From Stenocarpella maydis (lineage: Eukaryota > Ascomycota > Sordariomycetes > Diaporthales > Diaporthaceae): DNA of 64,000 nucleotides. Position 1 is the stretch's first letter. Every line of letters starts with the position of its first letter. The translations under genes were made by a program, and so were the position numbers. The stretch lies in assembly GCA_002270565.1 (NCBI GenBank), contig NQMI01000007.1:786932-850931 (forward strand), read 5' to 3'. The notes beneath the pieces were generated by a model, which did not search any database, had not been told where the DNA came from, and saw only the letters and a program-made list of their open reading frames with translations. Below, piece after piece: positions 12,501 to 24,110 of this stretch.

Positions 12501-15500
12501 CACTGATGGACCAGCTTGCTAAGCCCTACTTGGACTCGCTGAGCAGCATCGATCACGGGACAGAAGAGTCCAAGAACATGGTCAAGATGTTCTCCTCGGT
12601 GACTGGTGGCGAGATTTCCGATCAGTCTCTGAGGGATCCTCAGTACTGGGTCGACAACATGGTCTCTCCAGTCAAGTTCCACCAAGCTCTCACCAAGCTC
12701 TTGGACCATGCCCATGCCGAGGCCTTGTCATCCTCGCTTGTGCTCATCGAGTGCGGTCCCCACAGCGCACTCAAGGGCCCCGCCCAGCAGATCATGAGGG
12801 CTCACCAGACTGTCGACCCCGCCAAGATACCATACACAAGTCTCCTGATGCGCAAGGAGGACGCGGCCATGACGGCCATGACGGCCGCCGGAACCCTCTG
12901 GCAGCATGGGCTACCGGTCAAGCTCGCAGTGGTGAACTCGGCGACCTCGGTCCCGGAGGACCTCACCCAGCTCGTGGACCTTCCCCCGTTCGCCTGGAAC
13001 CACAACTCGCGCTTCTGGTACGAGACGCCCCGCACGAGGGCATACCGGCTGCGGGCAGACCCGCGGCACGACCTCCTCGGCACGCTGGACGAGTCCTGCC
13101 CGGACACGGCCGGCGAGCCCGTCTGGAAGAACTACCTCCGCGTGGCCGAGGTGCCGTGGCTTAAGCATAACATGCTCCTTGGCAGGGCGGTCCTTGGGTT
13201 TTCCGGCATGCTGGCGCTTGTCCTCGAGGGCGTGCGGCGGACTGCCGATCCGCTCAAGACGGTAGTCGGGTACCGGTTCCGTGACGTCTTCCCTGGCCCG
13301 CCGCTGGTGCTCGGTGAGATTGAAGAAAGCAGTGTTGAGACGAGGCTTGTCCTGCGAGCCTGGCGGGCCGGAAGCCGCAGTCTGACGACGTACTGGAGGG
13401 AGTTCAGCCTGTCTAGTCGGGACCGGAACGGGGCCTGGACGCAGCACAGCTCAGGACTCGTGCAAATCGAGTACAGCGCTGTCGACGAGCTCTCCAAGGA
13501 AGCCTGGAGGTCGAAATGGATGAGCATCAAGGGCGACGAGAGGGCCAGTTCGAGAGATGTTGGAGAATTCTATGAGACTGTGAGTACTGGTCTACTTGAT
13601 TCAATATCTACCAAAAAGGCAACACCGCTAACATGTCAACAACAGTTCTCTAACCTTGGCATGCAATGGCATGAGGCATACCGGTCCCTCCACTCCACGA
13701 GGATATCCAGCAGCCGTCGTTCAGCCACTGGCATCATCCAAATACAGGACACGGCAGCTCTCATGCCAGAGAACTACGAGTCCAGGCACGTCGTGCACCC
13801 CACCACGCTTGAGGGCGCATTCCAACTGCTCTCCGCCTGCGATGGCGGCACGCGAGACCATGTCAGGGTCCCCAAGTATATCGAGGGCATCTTCGTCTCT
13901 GCGTCATTGTCTCCCCTTGCCCCAGGAACGATGCTCAACGTGTTCGGAACCGTCGACGAGAAGTGGGCCGATGGTACCAACTCGACCGTCGTCGTGTCTG
14001 ACGACTCCTTCTCGGAGCCTCTCCTTATCTTCCAAGGGTTTAAGACGACCGATCTGGACGGAGAGGCTGGAGCTGAGACGCCTGATTCTGACGCCACTAC
14101 TCAGTCACTGACAAAACTGGGGGCCTACCCCGCCTGGGGCATCGACGTGGAGCACTCCTCTGCCGACGCAGTCAGGGCCATCCTGCACAAGGCGTGGTCC
14201 CAAGCCTCCAACGCGGATTATGAGACCATCAGGGATCTCGAGTGGGCGGCTTACATTCTATGCAAGCGTGCAACCAAGAGGTTCAGGCTCGAGGATGCCA
14301 CCACCATGGCCAAACACTATCAAGTGTTCTACCGCTACATGAGACGCCAAGTAGATCTCTCCAAAGCACTGGGCTCCACTCTCCCGTGTCAGTCGGCGGC
14401 CTGGATATTAGCCGATGAAGCCACAGAGAACGCCGTCCTTTCTCGCGCGGCTGCGGCTTCCTCCGAGGGGCAAATGCTCATTCGCATCCTGGACAACATG
14501 GAGGGCCTCATGAAAGGGGCTATCGAGCCATGGGAGCTCATGAACCACGATGGGCTGTTGGAGGAGCTGTACCGGTCCGGACTGTCGGAAGACAAGACAC
14601 CCGCCGTACTATGCGAGTTCATATCGCTGCTCTCACACAAGAGACCCCTGCGGATCCTCGAGGTGGGCGCTGGTACCGGGTCGGCAACCAGCAAGATCCT
14701 GAAGAGGCTCAGCAAGGCGAGCGTGGAGAGATACACCTACACCGACATCTCGGCCTCGTTCTTCCAACAGGCTGCGAGCGAGTTCAATGACTGGAGCAAG
14801 TCCGGCGTCATGGAATTCAAGGTCTTCAACGCCGAGCTCGACCCCGGGGCTCAGGGATTTGACCTCGGGTCTTATGATGTTGTCGTTGCCTTCCAGGTCC
14901 TGCATGCCACGAGCAAGATGGACGAGACCATCGCCAACTGCCACAAGCTCCTCCGCCCCGGCGGGTACCTCGTCGCCACGGAGCTCACGAGCAAGGTCGC
15001 GCGCCGGTCTGCAGTCTTTGGCATCCTGCCCGGCTGGTGGCTGGGCGAAGATGACGGCCGGCTGAACGGGCCCGAGATGCTCGAGAGCGAGTGGGACTGC
15101 AGGCTGAGACGGAATGGTTTCGACGGCATCGAGTGGTATTTCAGGGACCGTGAGGACGAAGGGTGGTCGAGCAGCGTGATGGTTGCGCGGGCGACTGCGC
15201 AGCCAGAGGCGAGAGCACCGGCCGAGAGGATCATTGTGGTGACTTCACAGGCTGCAGGCCCGCTTGCCCAAGGGCTGTCACAATCTCTTGCTCGCTCCTG
15301 CGGCGCAGCCCAGAGCGTCTCACTTAGCGACGCGCCTCAGCTTGCATCCCATGATCTTGCCACGGCTAAATGTATCGTTACCGTCGAGGTGGACCAGCCA
15401 TTGTTCAGCCGCATAAGCCCCGATGAGTTCGAGGCCATCAAACACATCATCCTGAGGGCACGCAGCACGCTCTGGCTGACCCGCGGCGGCACCCCTCTCG

Positions 15501-17998
15501 AATGCAGCATCCCAGAATCCTCCATGTTCACAGGCCTGGCGCGCTCCATCAGGGGTGAGGAGCCCGGCGTCAACCTCGTCACGCTTGACCTGGGCCCGGA
15601 GAGCCCAGAGTCCGTCTGGACCGACAGCGTCCTGCGCGTGATGAGACTGCAGGACCAGGAGCACAACGCCGAGCACGAGTTCGTCGAGCGGGGCGGCGCC
15701 CTGCACGTCAGCAGGATCGTCCCGGACGAGCGGCTTAGCAAGCTTCTCTCCTCGGCCACCCAGGGCGGCGAGGCGAAAGCCCAGACGGAGCAGCCCACGC
15801 CGCAGCCCCTGCGGCAGGACGGCAGGCCCCTGAAGATGGAGCTCGCGAAGACAGGTGACCTGGACAGCTTCGTGTTCCGCGACGACGACGACGGCGCCTG
15901 TGCACCACTCGGCAGTGACGAGGTCGAGATCGAGGTCAGGGCCGTTGGTCTCGACCCGTATGATATGGCGATCGCGGTCGGCCAGATCTGGGACACGCAG
16001 GTCGGCATCGAGTACAGCGGAGTCGTCACCCGCGTCGGTTCATCAGTGCTGAACGTCGCTGTTGGCAACAGGGTCACGGCGTTTGCGATCGGTCCCAACT
16101 GGTACAGGACTCGCCTCCGCAGCAGCAGTGCCGGGGTGCACAAGCTGCCCGAGAGCATGACCTTCGAGGAGGGCACGAACATCATGCGAACGTACGGGGC
16201 GGTCAAGTACGGGCTGGTCAATGTCGCATCCCTCGAAAGGGGAGACACTGTGTTGATCCATGATGCCACGACGGCCCTAGGCATGGCTGCTGTCCGCCTG
16301 GCGCAGCATATCGGAGCCGAAATCTACGCAACGGTAGCTGGGGGCCGGGAGAGGAACGATCTTGCCGCCGCGAGCAGTGTGCCTCATGACCACATATTCG
16401 AGTTCTCGGGATTCCCTGGGGCGCTCAAGCACGCCACAGGACATCGCGGAGTCGATGTCGTGGTAAACGCTTCCCTAACCGGCGAAGCTCTGAGGCAGTC
16501 GTGGTACTGCCTTGCTACCTTTGGTCGATTTGTCGAGCTCGGTATGAAGGACATGAGATCAAACACTGGTCTGGACATGGTTCCTTTTGCTTCCAATACG
16601 ACCTTCAGCGGGGTGAACATGAAGTGCATGATGTACTCCAACCCCAAGCTGTTCCGCAAGATACTGGCACAGACGATGGAGTACCTCGAGGCGGGCATCT
16701 TCAAGACCGGGCCGCTGCATGCCATCAAGCTGTCCGAGGTGGCCGAAGGTTTCAGGATCTTACAGTCCAGGTCCAAACTCGGAGCCAGGCGCGTAGTTCT
16801 CAGGGTGGAGGAGGCTGATGTCGTCCCTGTCATTGGCGAACGGCAGGCGAATCCTCTCGCGCTCTCCCCCGATGCAACCTACCTCGTCCCTGGCGGCCTC
16901 GGTGGCCTGGGCCGGCCTCTCCTCCGCTGGATGGCTGACAAGGGTGCCCGTCATCTGGTGACCACGTCCCGCTCTGGTGGTCGCGACGCCAAGGCGCAGG
17001 CGGTGATCCAGGAGCTCTCGGGACGGGGGGTGAACGTCAAGGTCTTTGCGAGCGACATCAGTGATGCAGGCGCGCTCAGCGCTGTGTTGTCAGACCTCTC
17101 GGCCTCGGGCCTCCCGCCCATCCGCGGCGCCATCGTCTGCTCCATGAACGTGCAGGACACCATGTTCGAGACCATGACCCATGCCGACTTTGTGGCCGCC
17201 ACGCGGCCCAAGTACAACGTCACCCACAACCTGCACCACAGCCTCCCGAGGGACCTCGACTTCTTCATCTGCCTCTCGTCCGCGGCCGGGCAGATCGGGT
17301 CCATCGCGCAGGGCAACTACAACGCAGGAAACAACTACCAGGATGCGCTGTGTGCGCACCGGAGGTCCCTCGGCCTCCCGGGGACCAGCATCAACCTCGG
17401 CTGGATGGGCGAGATCGGCTTTGTGGCAGAGTCCGACCGGGCCAAGGTGCCCCAGGTGGTGCGGGACGGGGTCAGGGACCTCAGGGCGAGCCAGTTCTTC
17501 GCCATCATGGAGGCGGCCATGGGCAGCGGCGAGGCCCCTGGCATGATGAGCCAGCCTGTGCTCGGGCTCGCGACGGGCGGCCTCATCAAGCACGCCCGCC
17601 GGGACGAGCCGTACTGGTTCAGGGACGCGAGGTTCTCGGCCATGCGGCTCTATGATACACACCAGTCCAAGTCTGAGAACACGGCAAGGAGGGGCTCAAA
17701 CGGAGCAGATATCAAGGCGGCGCTGGCCTCGGCCAAGAACCTCGAGGAGGCGAGAGCTGTCGTGCTGTCGGGCCTCATGGCCAAGCTCGCGAGGGGCCTG
17801 ATGATGGAGCTGGACGATATGGACCCCAGCAGGCCTATCAACATGTACGGCGTGGACAGCCTGGTCGCGGTGGATGTCCGGGCATGGGCGATGAAAGAGC
17901 TGCATAGCGTTGTGCATGTTAGCGATATTCTGAAGAGCATGCCCATGTCTGATTTGGCGGGCAAGATGGCCGAGGCATCGAAGCTGGTGGTTTTCTGA
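9576..17998 (+). CDS. Highly-reducing-type iterative polyketide synthase (KS-AT-DH-cMeT-ER-KR-ACP)
   Basis: Spliced model: exons 9576-9810, 9877-9996, 10064-10169, 10249-10414, 10475-10583, 10803-11284, 11360-13579 and 13646-17998, totalling 2596 aa. The start at 9576 gives the usual short lead into [13 protein letters not shown]; Met6 at 9591 is an alternative. KS (~15-440) has Cys188 (DTACSSS), His323 (EAHGTGT) and His363 (SNIGHLEG). AT (~590-900) has GHSSGE with Ser678. The DH region (~970-1270) reads [10 protein letters not shown], with Asn1010 where the catalytic His should be, and HPTTLEG, with Glu1202 for the catalytic Asp. cMeT (~1400-1640) has [12 protein letters not shown]. The ER (~1850-2215) NADPH loop reads IHDATTALG instead of the usual AAGGVG type. 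KR (~2220-2400) has [12 protein letters not shown] and Tyr2371. ACP has GVDSL with Ser2551, 46 residues before the end. There is no thioesterase, reductase or condensation domain, so release must be in trans. KS, AT, KR and ACP look functional. Confidence 0.95.
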
Positions 17999-18340
17999 CA
18001 TTGCTAGAGAGACATATACCCATAGTTAGACCATTTGATATGTTGTGTTTTTGCTTGCTGAAAATAGTTGCGCTGCGTTATAACTGGCATCGGAGCAATG
18101 CCCCCGAGCCCCTCGTGGCGGCATCTGGCCTCGCCTCATCAGCCTGAGCACTTGTTCAACAACCTTGGCAGCTTCATGGCTCAGTAGGCACGCCTTAGTA
18201 GTGCTGTTCTCCGGCACTTGGATAACTGCCCATAGACACTCCTGAGCTGTTTCAGAATGTACTAGAGAGACAAGAAGAACACGTGACTCGAAATGGGACA
18301 CCTCGTTTTTGCTCACATCCTTATCAACATAGTATTCTGT

Positions 18341-18571
18341 TGTTCGGAGTGAGGGTCTGGTATGTGGCAGCCCCTGTGGAAGTCAGCTCTATAACAGTGT
18401 AAAGTTAATTTTATACCACATATTCACCCCCAAGCCATTAGTCACAGCCCCTCTGTGTGTTTCTGAGTGAAGTTCTGGTGTGTGGCAGCCCAGGTGGAAG
18501 TCAGCCCCATAATAGCCAAGTGAAGTTGTACCACATATTCACCTCCAAACAATGTAGTCATAACCCTCTGT
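18341..18571. repeat. ~115-bp tandem duplication
   Basis: Two diverged adjacent copies (about 18341-18455 and 18456-18571). Each carries tgtggcagccc, then gtggaagtcagc, then taccacatattcac, then a ...ccctctg end. Divergence is mostly transitions with a few indels. Confidence 0.8.
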
Positions 18572-18584
18572 TGACCACTGCAAA

Positions 18585-18659
18585 ATTCACTGGGACAGGT
18601 GAATTCCACTGAACCAGATGAATTTGACTAGACCCAGTGTATTCTACTGGACCAAGTGA
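18585..18659. repeat. Four 18-19 bp tandem units upstream of F-box-like gene
   Basis: Units start at 18585, 18603, 18622 and 18641 and follow an ATTC-ACTG-ACC-AG-TGA pattern, for example attccactgaaccagatga. The regular 19-bp period and conserved core suggest repeated binding sites or simple slippage. The sequence alone cannot tell which. Confidence 0.8.
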
Positions 18660-19190
18660 ATGGCTTGTACGGTGTGGCTGTCCCAGACTTCAGCTATAAA
18701 AAACCTACCATCCCCCTTCCTTTCCTCCCTCTCTTCTTCTCTCATCAATCTCTCTTCCATATTCAGCCCAGTTACGGACCTAAAGTGGGTGCTTCCTGTC
18801 CAACCCATTTCCTGCGTCAATCTTTTGGGCTGCATCAGCATAAAGAAGACATCCCTTCAAGCCAACCTCTCGTCCCTTGCCGAGCAACATCGCGATGGAC
18901 TGGCCGATAAAGCGGTCGAAGAAGACTACTACCATGACTCCATCCATGCGGGCACCAGACGCAGGTAGGTGAACCTTCTCTATTCCTTAAGTTAGCACAC
19001 ACATGACTTGGAAGAAGATCCCAATCCCCCCCCACCCCTCCACCCCACCAAACAAAACTTCCCTTCTCCTCAGAATGAACTTGAAACGGCTAATACCGAA
19101 CTAACAGACCACCTAGCACAATCTTCTGGAACTATCGGCTTGCATTCACCCATCACTCTACAACAGGGTTTGCAAAACCTGTCGCACAAC

Positions 19191-20770
19191 ATGGCCCCTG
19201 AGCCTCCACGTGCTGGTGGCAACATCACGACCGGAGACCCTTCGAATGCTGAGCTCCTTCTTGTTGCCACGACCTCTTCTCAGCCAGACAGAAGTCGACT
19301 CGAGTCCCTGCCTTACGAGCTCCTCCTCATGAGCTTCAGACAGCTGGCTTCGGAGGCATCGGACCTCAAAGACATCAGCGCCTACAAAGCATACATCCGC
19401 AGCCTCCATAGCGTTTGCCTTTCGTCCAAGACCATGGAATCGATGGCCAAGCCCAAGATGTACCGCGATGTCCGACTCTATGTCCACAGGAGCGTGGTCC
19501 GCCTCTTGGCTACATTCTGCATGAGCCCAACGCTTGGAAGCCATGTCAAATCCATCTTGTTCTGCCCTTCTGACGGTTCTTTCGTACGAAATGGCCGGAC
19601 AATTGATCTTCAGCCCCTGCGTCCTTTCCCAGACCCCCACTATTCCTTCTGGACCAGAGGCAGGAGCAAGACGAATACCCATATGCCACCTAAGACCAGA
19701 GAAGTGCTAGTCTTCAACCTTTTCGCAAAGGCCTTGTCCAAGATCCCGGCACTGGAGTCCCTGTACTTCAAACTTCCCGGCGTCGAAGTTGGTTCCGTGA
19801 GCTCCGAAGGCGACCAACGATCCAAGCCAAAGAACCTCGAATTCACGCGGCAGTTGAGGTTGCAGACACAGCTGCTGAGGGACTTCCTTCAGGGACTCTT
19901 GCTCCCCGATCTTTGCGAGCTCAGAACAGTTGGGATGTTAGGCCGAGAGCCACGGTACACAGCAAGGGGTCTGGTGGAGAAGCTGTTTCGGTCTCCGAAA
20001 CTGGACGAAGTACTCTGTGAGGGAAATCCGTGGACGTCTACCCTGAAAGACGAGGATGCACTTTCGGATGGTTCCAAGACGAGTGAGTTGTCCCACATGA
20101 TATGGTAATTGATGAGTCCCTGCTCACTAACATCAAACCGTTCAATACAGGCATCATTGTGCTCTCTCCACACGTGAAGAGACTGGAGCTTCAGCATGTG
20201 TACGTCCAGTTCAACGAAGTCAGCACTCTCACCAAAGTCTTTCCTTCGGTTCAGTCTCTCACAATCGAGCACTCTTGGTTCTACGAGTACACACACAACA
20301 ACTACCTCTTGAATGGCAAGCACCTATTCAAGACTCTCGCGGGGTTCAACGACCTCCACACACTTGAGATTGACTCCCCGCGACACGGCTTCACCATGCC
20401 CATTAGGCTGGAGTCCGGACCAGCCACGCTTGTGAAGGTGTCTGTCCTGCCGAAGCTACACACTCTCGTTGTTCCTGCGGACTTCTTGGTCTGCGTCTCG
20501 GGAGGGCGGCCCGTCGTTCACATCGCCGTGGCACTTCCGGGCTCGCTGCGCCACCTCACAGTGCTTCTGAATGAGAGGTGCAGGCTGCGATTATGCTGCG
20601 AGGGTCTTACACCGGAGTCCAGGGTTCCGGGCATGGTTGAACCACACCTGCGGAAGGTTGCGCGTGCTCTCGTTGATGGCTTTCCCCGCCTACAGAAGGT
20701 GGACTTGTGCTACAGCATGCAGGACTACCGCCAGCACAAGGTCAAGACGATGGCTGCACGTCTCAGCTAA
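19191..20770 (+). CDS. F-box/LRR-like protein
   Basis: Spliced model: exons 19191-20082 and 20151-20770, with a 68-nt intron (GTGAGT donor, CTAAC branch, ATACAG acceptor), totalling 503 aa. I chose ATG 19191 (MAPEPPRAGG) for its context; an upstream ATG-like start at 19008 would add a Pro/Gln-rich leader. After a disordered ~35-residue N-terminus comes LESLPYELLLMSFRQL, which fits the first helix of a fungal F-box. The rest has leucine-rich strands (ALESLYFKLPGVEV, VKRLELQHVYVQF, DLHTLEIDS, LPKLHTLVVPADF) typical of LRR-like F-box substrate receptors. Such proteins usually recruit targets to SCF ubiquitin ligases; here that is inferred from weak similarity. No link to the PKS beyond adjacency. 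Confidence 0.75.
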
Positions 20771-23700
20771 CTTGATGAGCGGTTGGTCACATGTGCAGCT
20801 TTCTGAACAGGAGACAACCCGAGGACGGCGGATGATCTCTTATCGCAGTACTTGGAAATCATATGCGGAGGTAGCAGCCTGAATATGACCTGGCGATAAG
20901 TACCTAGGTAGGGTTTCCGGATGTGGGATGGACAAGACATTGTCGCAGCCGTGTGCTGCATGATATCCCTGCAATTTCGCCAGCCTGTGCATACCCTTGT
21001 TCTCGAATAAGCAAGACTGCATCCTAGATCATTTCACACATTGGATGGAATGTATGTTGAGGAAGACGGCCTGGGATTTCAGCTGGGGTGGGAGGGGCAC
21101 TCTTTGTATGGTCTTCACGCCTTTTGGTACGTTCTAGGTAGACTCGAGGTCCTGCTGGCTTCATTGTTGCGGACAAGGAATGACATGACATTGAGAAAAC
21201 AGAAGCAGTGCCCACTCTAATCATTTCTTATCCCCAAGCAGGAGCATCTAACCACTCTTCATACATAGAAGGGCATCAGTAGTATACTTCAACGTGAATG
21301 AACTCAAGGCATTTAGAGGTGCGAATCTGTGAGCAGGTACTAACTTTAACAGAGAAGCTAGACTCTGATTTTCATGGTGTAATTGTAGATACCGCCCGAG
21401 TCTCTATGAAATTTCATCCTACAGTCTGATCGATATCGCGAGTGTAAGCTGCTGGCGGCACAAGGGATAAGCGCCTACATCTAGCTCGCACCTACTACGT
21501 CCTAGGTAATAGTTACATTCAAAGCAAGGTCCACGTACATATCAGCTCTCCCTTAAGAAATCAGTGACTCCAGAAGACCCCAACTTGAAAGTAACTTAAA
21601 AACCAGGCATGCTGGGTTATTTATGAGCATGATGGGAAGAAATTAGTGATGGCGCCTGTGAAAGCACACCTTCAGAAGATAAACCTAGGCACTAACAACC
21701 TAGACGACTCAAGTCGGAAACAATGAAGATCAGTTCAGCTTTGGATTCTGTTGCGGATTAGATGATCATGAGAAGAAGCTAGGCAGTTTCAGTCAGCTTT
21801 TCAGGACCGCCTACCCAGCTCGACCCTATTCGCCCACCCAATACAAGCATTAAGCATGCAGCTTATTAGGGAAATAGCTACCCCACTACCCTAACCCTTT
21901 GAATTTATAACCCTAACCCTCCAAACTCTCCATCTAAAATTTTTATTTATATAGAAGGCTTTTAGCATACTTAAAAAAAGAGCCCTCCATATGAGGAAGA
22001 GCCCTTAGCGCGCCCTAGAGGAAGGGCCTCTATAATGGCCCTCTGGGTATATACAGGGCCCTTCCTCTGGGCATATTAAGGCGCTTTGAGATGCGTTAAG
22101 GGGCTTTGAGACATTAAAGGCGGGGTATTTTAGAGAGGGGGTACAAGAAATTATATTAGGCTGCATGCTAAATTCCTTGTACTGGGTGGGCGGTCCTGAA
22201 AAGCTGGGTAGGCGGATGTTGAATGCGAAGTTTGACGCCAGGGGCCGGGAGGGGGGGTGGTTAAGGCTTAATTCCAGAACCGCCACATGCAGATATCATA
22301 GAATATTTTAGACTGCAGGTGTGTTACTAGTAGGGGATATTTGTGTTTTCGTTAGTATTTTATATAATATATCCCATATATTATAAACATAAAGGCCACC
22401 TCCCCCGCCTTAGCCGGTGGTCTATAGTTTGAATCTAATCATTATCCTAACAAGATCTCTGAGGCTGAAATCTCTGCAACCTAGTGCGCCCAAAAGGCAC
22501 ACCTGGTTAATTGCAATTACCTATGCATCCATGGTTCCTGGTGCGGAATATTGAACTATAAAATTCTCAAAGAAATGTTTTAAAAAAGCTGATGCTGGCC
22601 AAACGCATCGACTTATAGCTTGTCACAGCCACACGTATTGACATCAACGTGTTACAAAGCTACCTTCTAATGGGCGTGTTTTTCACACGCCCGGGCGCTT
22701 TTACTGAGACCTAAAATGCGATGCATATCCAATCTCCCTGATGTGGACATCCGTATCGAGATCTACAGGCACTGGCCTCGGGACTCAGATGCTGATATGG
22801 TGCAGACGAGGAACCCTATTGCCGAGCTCGCTTCACAGCCCTTGCTGGGCACAAAGGGGCAACTCAGCACCGGTCACATATAAGCAGCCAGGCTTGGAAT
22901 ACGACCCAGAGATTTCGGACGAGACCACTTTGAATTCCTGACAGCATGCTGTCAGGGGGTTTCGTGATTCAATGCCGGGGTTCCCCGCGGCGCGCGTCAT
23001 CTATGAGCATGACAGGCCACTGAACACAACACTTGGGATGATGTGATCTTTATGAAGAAGATTTCAGGCAGCACTGGATCTTATTAGATAGAGGCTTTGT
23101 CGGCACATGTGACTGTGGAGATAAGCTTTGACAGGTTAGGAAATCAGCGCGACCTTCCGCAGTGAACACCGCTGTGCTTCCCGCCTGAGGGCATCGCTAT
23201 ATGGTTGGCAGCAAGCGGTACTACGGTGAACTATGTAACCCTGTTGCCTCCTCGCCCCTGAGTGATTTGCCATGCCATGCAGGCTGGCCGGCAGTATGCA
23301 GGACGGCTCAGAAGGGGGCCAGTGGTTCGTGTGCCTCTGCAGGCGCACATCTCTGCCCTCGAACGTGTGTTTCAGTCCGGGCCTTCGAGGGACCCTTATT
23401 CATGCGCGCGCACACTGCCGGGCTCCACCCCCCCGACAGAGCTTCTAGATCTTCGATCGCGCATTCCAGCCGGCCGCCCGACCAATCGTCCAACTTATGA
23501 TCCTGGCTAACCCTTCCGGCCAAAGGTTTCGGCGCAAACCCACCTTCCTGACTTGGGGCGCCATTGGCGCCCGTCAGGTAAATTGCCCATGTGCTCAGAT
23601 GCTCCACCCGTCTTATAGCCCGTTTCCGCCGTCGTGCCGCCGCCCAATCCAGCAACACCCATGCTTGTCATCCCCTTTCCCCGAGACGGTTCCTCAGACC

Positions 23701-24110
23701 CCGGGTGGCGGAGGAAAAAGGCAAAACGGTCGCGTGGGTGCTGTGCATGCTCGTGTAATTCCGGACATACTACTGGTCTGGCTAGCAGACCGCCTGTTAC
23801 ATCCATCAGAAGGCAAGTCCGAAATGCTGGGAGCGCTTCAACGGCCTCGGCGTTTGCCTGACATATCCGCCTGCCCTTCCTTGAGACTTCTTCCTTTCCA
23901 CCCCGGACTGTCAGAATTGTAGAGATTTTCTCTCTTCTTCCAGTAAATCCACACATCGACGACCGGCGGTTTATAACTCATTTCTATTCTTTCCGCATCG
24001 GCCTGGGGCCACAGATCGCCGTATTCACTAATCACACTCAACACATGTGCACCGGTTCCGTGCTCTACACCCGCAGAAGCGAGCCTAATCTTGATACGCG
24101 ATCGTGAATC
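20771..24110. other. Gene-poor stretch with a MITE-like repeat
   Basis: About 3.3 kb. It holds a palindromic-ended repeat (21794-22214) and AT-rich flanks, with more GC-balanced DNA from about 23.1 kb that probably includes the promoter of the SAT4-like gene. Overlapping open frames at 23.2-24.0 kb on both strands have no motif and look spurious. Confidence 0.55.
21794..22214. mobile_element. MITE-like non-autonomous element with imperfect terminal inverted repeats
   Basis: The left end (from 21794) reads cagcttttcaggaccgcc, then ...cacccaatacaag, then ...agcatgcagct. The right end, in reverse complement, carries the same blocks in the same order (cagcttttcaggaccgcc, cacccagtacaagg, agcatgcagcc). 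The left arm has about 23 extra bases. The ~300-bp interior is AT-rich and includes a GGGCC-rich palindrome (about 22016-22085) and two short CCCTAA-type runs. No coding capacity. Confidence 0.7.

Larger units (their letters stand above)
17999..19190. other. Intergenic region with local repeats
   Basis: About 1.2 kb between the PKS stop and the F-box-like gene, with two repeat blocks described separately. The pyrimidine-rich stretch at 18710-18760 and the C-rich patch near 19025-19050 probably belong to the promoter or 5' UTR of the downstream gene. I see no separate gene. Confidence 0.6.

Noticed and set aside
15337..16284. 315-codon minus-strand frame inside the PKS
   Set aside because: Antisense shadow of the cMeT-ER region, no motifs of its own.
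21885..21925. CCCTAA-type runs as an internal telomere
   Set aside because: Only two short runs inside the MITE-like repeat, not an array.
22430..22500. Possible tRNA B-box-like sequence (gtttgaatct)
   Set aside because: No A-box at proper spacing and no cloverleaf that I could fold.
23497..23956. Overlapping plus- and minus-strand frames of ~140-150 codons
   Set aside because: No recognisable domain, both strands equally open, and the region fits a promoter for the SAT4-like gene.
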